9,887 nt of DNA from Actinomycetota bacterium (lineage in GTDB: Bacteria; Actinomycetota; Acidimicrobiia; IMCC26256; BP-133): NCBI GenBank assembly GCA_030838815.1, contig JAUZEX010000449.1, forward strand, positions 1-9,887, read 5' to 3'. The notes beneath the pieces are model-generated. The model saw only the letters and a program-made list of their open reading frames with translations, had not been told where the DNA came from and ran no database searches. The translations under genes and the position numbers were made by a program. Within the stretch, counting starts at the first letter, position 1; every line of letters begins with the position of its first letter. Shown here in pieces: positions 6,252 through 9,887 of this stretch.

Positions 6252-9053
6252 ATGGCGTGCGTCCTCAAGGTGCCGGAGGTGGCCGAGGTCATCGATCGGG
6301 CCGCCGAGCCCGGTCAGGCCCGGCTCTACCTGACCCGGTTGCTCGACACCCATCCCGACCTCGCCGACCGGCTGACCTCCGACCGGCTCTTCACCTCGGC
6401 GCTGGTGGCGCTGAGCGACGCCTCCCGGTCGTTGTCCGAGGCCGTCATCGCCGACGTCGGCCTCCTCGCCCCCCTCGACGACCCCGAGGGATTGGCGGCC
6501 GAGTACCCCCAGGACCGCTACCGCGCCTGGGCCCGCCAGGCCGTGGAGGACGACGGCGAGGACCCCGGCCGGGGACTGCGGCGCTGGAAGCGCCGACAGC
6601 TTCTCCGCATCGCCGTGCGGGATCTCCTCGGGCTGGCCGAACTGCCCGCCGTCGGCCGGGAGCTGGCGGCACTGGCCGAAGGCTGCCTCCAGGCCGCGCT
6701 GGGTGTGGCCGAGGCCCGGGCCGGCGGCGGGGGCCTCCGTGTCGCCGTCATCGGGATGGGGAAGCTCGGCGGCCGGGAGCTCAACTACTCCAGCGACGTC
6801 GACGTCCTCTTCGTCCACGAAGGGAGCAGCCGGCCGGCCGAACGGGTCGCCCGGGCCCTGCTCACGACGATGGCCCAGCCGACCCCCTACGGCATCGTGT
6901 TCCGCACCGACGCCAACCTCCGGCCCGAGGGCCGGGCCGGCCCCCTGTCCCGGAGCCTCGAGGCCTACCGGGCCTACTGGGACAAGTGGGCCTCGACGTG
7001 GGAGTACCAGGCGCTCATCAAGGCCCGGCCGGTAGCCGGCGACGCCGAGCTCGGTCGAGCCTTCCTGGAGGCAGCACATCCGCACGTGTGGCCGGAACGG
7101 CTCGATCCCGACGCCATCCGGGAGATCCGGATGATGAAGGCCCGGGCCGAGGAGGAGGTCTCGAAGCGGGGGCTCACCGAGCGGGAGATCAAGCGGGGCC
7201 GGGGCGGCTTACGCGACATCGAGTTCGCCGTGCAGCTGCTCCAGCTCGTCCACGGCCGCCACGACCCCGGCATCCGGTCCCCCAACACGCTCGAAGCCCT
7301 CGAGGAGCTCGGCCAGGCAGGGTACGTCGACATCACCCAGGTCCGCACCCTCGACGCCGCCTACCGTTTCCTCCGGACCGTCGAGCACCGGTTGCAGCTG
7401 GCCGAGGAGGGGCAGGTCCACTCCCTGCCGTCCGATACCGCCGGCCGCACCCACCTGGCCCGGGTGCTCGGCTACCGCGACGAGGGGTCCTCCACCGCCC
7501 TGGCCCGGTTCGAAGCGACCCATCGACGCCACCAGAGCCAGGTCCGCTCCATCCACGAGAAGCTGTTCTTCCGCCCGCTGCTGGAAGCGATCGCCGGCAC
7601 CGGCCCGCTGTCCCCGCAGGCGGTCGAGGACCGGTTGGCCGCCTTCGGCTTCCTCGACGTGGCCCACACCCGGGCGGCGCTGGCCGAGCTCACGACGGGC
7701 CTGTCCCGGCGCTCCCAGCTCATGACCCAGCTCTTCCCCCTGCTGCTGGAATGGCTGTCCGAGACGCCCGACCCCGACATGGGCCTGTTACAGCTGCGCC
7801 GGCTGGCCGAGGGCCGGGCCCGGTCCGGCGCGCTGTCCGTGGCCTTCCGGGAGGCACCCGGCGCTGCCGAGCGGGTCTGCCGGCTGCTCGGTTCGAGCCG
7901 GCTGGTGGGCGACGCTCTGCGCCGCCACCCGGAGTTCGTCCCCTTCCTGGCCGACAACGAGTTCCTGGCCCGGAGCAAGAGCCGGGAGGAGCTGGTCGAG
8001 GAGGCGCTCGGCACGCTGGCCTGGCGGACGGGCACCGTCGAGCGCCAGGAGGGCGTGCGCCGCTTCAAGCGCCGGGAGCTGCTGCGGATCGCTTCCCGGG
8101 ACCTCCTGGGCTTCGCCCCGGTGGAGGTCATCGCCGCCGACCTGGCCAACCTGGCCGATGCCTGCGTCGAGGCGACGCTGCGGGACCTGGCCCCGACCGT
8201 GCCGTTCGCCGTCATCGGGGTCGGGCGCCTCGGCGGGAAAGAGCTGTCCTACGCCTCGGACATCGACGTCCTCTTCGTCTACGACGGGTCGGGGGCGGCG
8301 GACTTCGACACGGCTGAGAGGACCGCCACCCGGATCATCTCCGGCATCGGAGCGACCACTGCCGAGGGGCAGACCTTCCGCATCGACGCCAACCTCCGCC
8401 CCGAGGGGAAGCAGGGACCGCTGGCCCGGTCCTTGGACGGCTACCGCACCTACTACGAAAAATGGGCCCACACCTGGGAGTTCCAGTCGCTGCTCAAGGC
8501 CCGCCCGGTGGCCGGCGACCAGACACTGGCCGAACGCTTCTGCACCATGGTGGAACCGTTCGTGTACCGCGAGCCGTTCCCGCCCGAGGCGATCCGGGAG
8601 GTCCGCCGCATGAAGGCCCGCATCGAGCGGGAGCGGATCCCGCCCGGGGAGGACCCGCAGTTCCACCTCAAGCTGGGCCGGGGCTCACTGTCGGACGTGG
8701 AATGGACGGTGCAGCTTCTCCAGTTGATCCACGGCGCCACCGATCCCGAGATTCGGACGTCCTCGACGGTGGACGGGCTGGCCCGCCTGGTCGAGCGGGG
8801 CCACCTCGACCCCGCCGACGCCGAGGCCCTCGAACTCGCCTACCGGTTCTGCGAACGGGCCCGCAACCTCCGCTACCTGCTGACCGGCGCCCCGGGCGAC
8901 TCGCTGCCCACCGACGGCGCCGAGGCGGAGCGCCTCGCCCGGCTGATGGGCTACACGCACCGCCCCGTCACCCACCTCCGCGACGACTACCGCCGCCTGA
9001 CCCGCCGGGCCCGAGCCGTCGTCGAGCGGATCTTCTACGGCCAGCCCGGCTAG
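6252..9053 (+). CDS. glnE: Bifunctional glutamine synthetase adenylyltransferase/adenylyl-removing enzyme
   Basis: Adds AMP to glutamine synthetase to lower its activity when nitrogen is plentiful, and removes it under limitation. The 933 residues contain two homologous nucleotidyltransferase halves. The N-terminal adenylyl-removing half has GKLGGRELNYSSDVD (170-184, acids D182 and D184), then RTDANLRPEGRAGPLSRS and an LRDIEFAVQLLQL segment. The C-terminal adenylyl-transferring half repeats the plan with GRLGGKELSYASDID (658-672, D670 and D672), RIDANLRPEGKQGPLARS and LSDVEWTVQLLQL. Length matches the family (about 950-1000). The start at 6252 is preferred; an in-frame ATG at 6192 would add 20 codons with poor third-position GC and overlap the nadE start. 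No glnA or PII gene is in the window. Two hairpins follow the stop. Confidence 0.96.
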   Translation: MACVLKVPEVAEVIDRAAEPGQARLYLTRLLDTHPDLADRLTSDRLFTSALVALSDASRSLSEAVIADVGLLAPLDDPEGLAAEYPQDRYRAWARQAVEDDGEDPGRGLRRWKRRQLLRIAVRDLLGLAELPAVGRELAALAEGCLQAALGVAEARAGGGGLRVAVIGMGKLGGRELNYSSDVDVLFVHEGSSRPAERVARALLTTMAQPTPYGIVFRTDANLRPEGRAGPLSRSLEAYRAYWDKWASTWEYQALIKARPVAGDAELGRAFLEAAHPHVWPERLDPDAIREIRMMKARAEEEVSKRGLTEREIKRGRGGLRDIEFAVQLLQLVHGRHDPGIRSPNTLEALEELGQAGYVDITQVRTLDAAYRFLRTVEHRLQLAEEGQVHSLPSDTAGRTHLARVLGYRDEGSSTALARFEATHRRHQSQVRSIHEKLFFRPLLEAIAGTGPLSPQAVEDRLAAFGFLDVAHTRAALAELTTGLSRRSQLMTQLFPLLLEWLSETPDPDMGLLQLRRLAEGRARSGALSVAFREAPGAAERVCRLLGSSRLVGDALRRHPEFVPFLADNEFLARSKSREELVEEALGTLAWRTGTVERQEGVRRFKRRELLRIASRDLLGFAPVEVIAADLANLADACVEATLRDLAPTVPFAVIGVGRLGGKELSYASDIDVLFVYDGSGAADFDTAERTATRIISGIGATTAEGQTFRIDANLRPEGKQGPLARSLDGYRTYYEKWAHTWEFQSLLKARPVAGDQTLAERFCTMVEPFVYREPFPPEAIREVRRMKARIERERIPPGEDPQFHLKLGRGSLSDVEWTVQLLQLIHGATDPEIRTSSTVDGLARLVERGHLDPADAEALELAYRFCERARNLRYLLTGAPGDSLPTDGAEAERLARLMGYTHRPVTHLRDDYRRLTRRARAVVERIFYGQPG

Positions 9054-9072
9054 TCCGGCCCGCCCGGTCCTA

Positions 9073-9095
9073 CGGGCGCGAGGCGGTCGCGCCCG
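9073..9095 (+). terminator. Hairpin after glnE, likely transcription terminator
   Basis: A perfect 9-bp stem, CGGGCGCGA (9073-9081) with TCGCGCCCG (9087-9095), closes a five-base loop and starts 20 bases after the glnE stop. No T run follows, as is common for actinobacterial hairpins. The spacer between the two convergent genes (9054-9165) contains only this and the next hairpin. Confidence 0.6.
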
Positions 9096-9126
9096 GCCCC
9101 CGTCCGCAGGCGAGCCGTTGATCATC

Positions 9127-9154
9127 GGTCCCGAAAGAGAGCTTTTCCGGGACC
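9127..9154. terminator. Second hairpin between convergent genes, likely bidirectional terminator
   Basis: The arms GGTCCCG (9127-9133) and CGGGACC (9148-9154) pair perfectly. With one bulged C the stem can extend through AAA/TTT. It starts 11 bases beyond the stop of the repeat-protein gene, which is read from the other side, and 73 bases beyond glnE. It could stop transcripts from either direction; on the minus strand a short AT stretch lies inside the stem, not after it. Confidence 0.55.
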
Positions 9155-9165
9155 CGCGGTCGTGG

Positions 9166-9887
9166 TTAGCGGCGGGCGAGCCCGACGATCGGCTTGTTGA
9201 GCGGGACGCTGCCGGTCGAGCCGAGGAACTGGGCGTCGCCGAAGGAGAAGATCCCGCCGTCGGAGGCCACCATCCAGTAACCCTTGCCGAAGGGTGTCGT
9301 GGTCATCCCGACGATCGGCTTGTTGAGCGGGATGGCGCCCGTCGAGCCGTAGAAGGTGGCGTCGCCGTAGGCGAAGATGCCGCCGTCCGTGCCCACCAGC
9401 CAGTAGCCCTTGCCGGTCTTCGTCGGGGCCATGGCCACGATGGGCTTGTTCAGCACCAGATCGCCGGTGGAGCCGAAGAACTTCGCATCGCCGAAGGCGA
9501 AGATCCCGCCGTCGGAGGCCAGCAGCCAGTAGCCCCGCCCCGACGGGGTGGCCACGATGCTCACGATCGGCTTGCTCAGCGTCAGCTTGCTGAGCGCCCC
9601 GTAGAACTTGGCGTCGCCATAGCCGAACACGCCGCCGTCGGAGGCCACCAGCCAGTAGCCTCGGCCCAACGGCGTGGACGCCATCGAGACGATCGGCCTG
9701 GTCAGGGGAACCGACCCGGCGGAGCCGACGAAGGGGGCGTCGCCGAAGGCGAAGATCCCGCCGTCGGAGGCCACCATCCAGTAGCCGAGTCCCGACGGCG
9801 TCGGCGTCATGGCGACGATCGGCTTGTTGAGCGATTGGGTCGCCCCGGCGAACTTGGCGTCGCCGAAGGCGAAGATGCCGCCGTCGG
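9166..9887 (-). CDS. 42-residue tandem-repeat protein, C-terminal part (5' end outside window)
   Basis: An open frame runs from the right edge to TAA at 9166-9168; the true start lies beyond 9887. It consists of five exact-length 42-residue repeats plus a partial one, ending in LARR. Each unit follows the pattern GYW-hydrophobic-V-A-S-D-G-G-I-F-x-F-G-D-A-x-F-x-G-S-x-G, then L-x-K-P-I-V. Gly, aromatic and short beta-strand segments alternate, so each unit probably forms a small beta-sheet blade, as in a propeller or similar solenoid. I recall this repeat type from C-terminal regions of large secreted actinobacterial proteins, where the N-terminal domain varies. Here that domain, and any signal peptide, is off the window. 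A surface or binding role is inference. An ATG at 9810 lies inside the repeats and is not a credible start. Confidence 0.85.
   Translation of the reverse strand, partial: DGGIFAFGDAKFAGATQSLNKPIVAMTPTPSGLGYWMVASDGGIFAFGDAPFVGSAGSVPLTRPIVSMASTPLGRGYWLVASDGGVFGYGDAKFYGALSKLTLSKPIVSIVATPSGRGYWLLASDGGIFAFGDAKFFGSTGDLVLNKPIVAMAPTKTGKGYWLVGTDGGIFAYGDATFYGSTGAIPLNKPIVGMTTTPFGKGYWMVASDGGIFSFGDAQFLGSTGSVPLNKPIVGLARR
9181..9887 (-). repeat. 126-bp tandem coding repeats (five full units and one partial)
   Basis: Full units span 9181-9306, 9307-9432, 9433-9558, 9559-9684 and 9685-9810, with a partial unit at 9811-9887. The DNA itself is strongly conserved: GATCGGCTTGTTGAG-like and CCGCCGTCGGAGGCC-like blocks recur every 126 bases. 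The partial unit at the edge is two codons shorter, in the F-x-G-S-x-G segment. High DNA identity between units implies recent duplication or ongoing recombination between copies. Confidence 0.93.

Noticed and set aside
6194..6292. N-terminal extension of nadE to a start at 6292
   Set aside because: The extra 33 residues resemble no NadE N-terminus and would run antisense to the glnE leader and first codons. MARLRVAAAQ at 6193 is the usual start.
4671..7085. 804-codon open frame on the minus strand across nadE and glnE
   Set aside because: It is rich in Arg, Pro and Gly with no recognisable domain, and overlaps the well-supported nadE frame and the antisense of glnE. Long stop-free shadow frames are expected at this GC content.
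6257..8317. 686-codon plus-strand frame inside glnE
   Set aside because: It is a +2 shadow of glnE with Arg/Gly/Pro-rich composition; the glnE frame has the conserved motifs.
9181..9887. Regular repeats as a CRISPR array
   Set aside because: The 126-bp units stay open in one reading frame throughout and lack alternating repeat and unique spacer structure. They encode protein repeats.

Overview
The window is very GC-rich, with strong G/C preference at third codon positions. It reads as chromosomal DNA of an actinobacterium. The large glnE/nadE pair, the SigB-like sigma factor, start/stop-overlapping operons and a secreted-type 42-residue repeat protein would fit an Acidimicrobiia-like lineage, but that placement is inference. 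I see no transposase, phage gene, tRNA, rRNA or CRISPR array.

Layout. Positions 1-150 are intergenic: three small inverted repeats, then a factor-independent terminator for the sigma gene. Positions 151-1146 (minus) encode a primary-like (group 1/2) sigma-70 factor. A 243-bp divergent spacer holding a nested dyad separates it from a small ABM-domain monooxygenase gene (1390-1707, plus). From 6193 down to 1704 (minus) lies a compact five-gene block in which each stop overlaps the next start by 1-4 bases: nadE (glutamine-dependent NAD+ synthetase), a crotonase-family enzyme, two ferritin-like proteins and an unrecognised 179-residue protein. The last gene collides with the ABM gene, so their stop codons overlap. 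glnE (6252-9053, plus) is transcribed divergently from nadE across 58 bp. After glnE come two hairpins, then a convergent gene (9166 to beyond the right edge, minus) built of 42-residue tandem repeats.

How the genes fit. GlnE sets glutamine synthetase activity and NadE consumes glutamine as its ammonia source, so the divergent pair is linked through glutamine. The nadE operon ties NAD+ synthesis to a CoA-ester enzyme and a ferritin-like pair. One member of that pair has a complete di-iron ligand set and the other a degraded one, which suggests an active/support heteromer. This operon is the least explained part of the window. The rest is mostly ordinary core metabolism.
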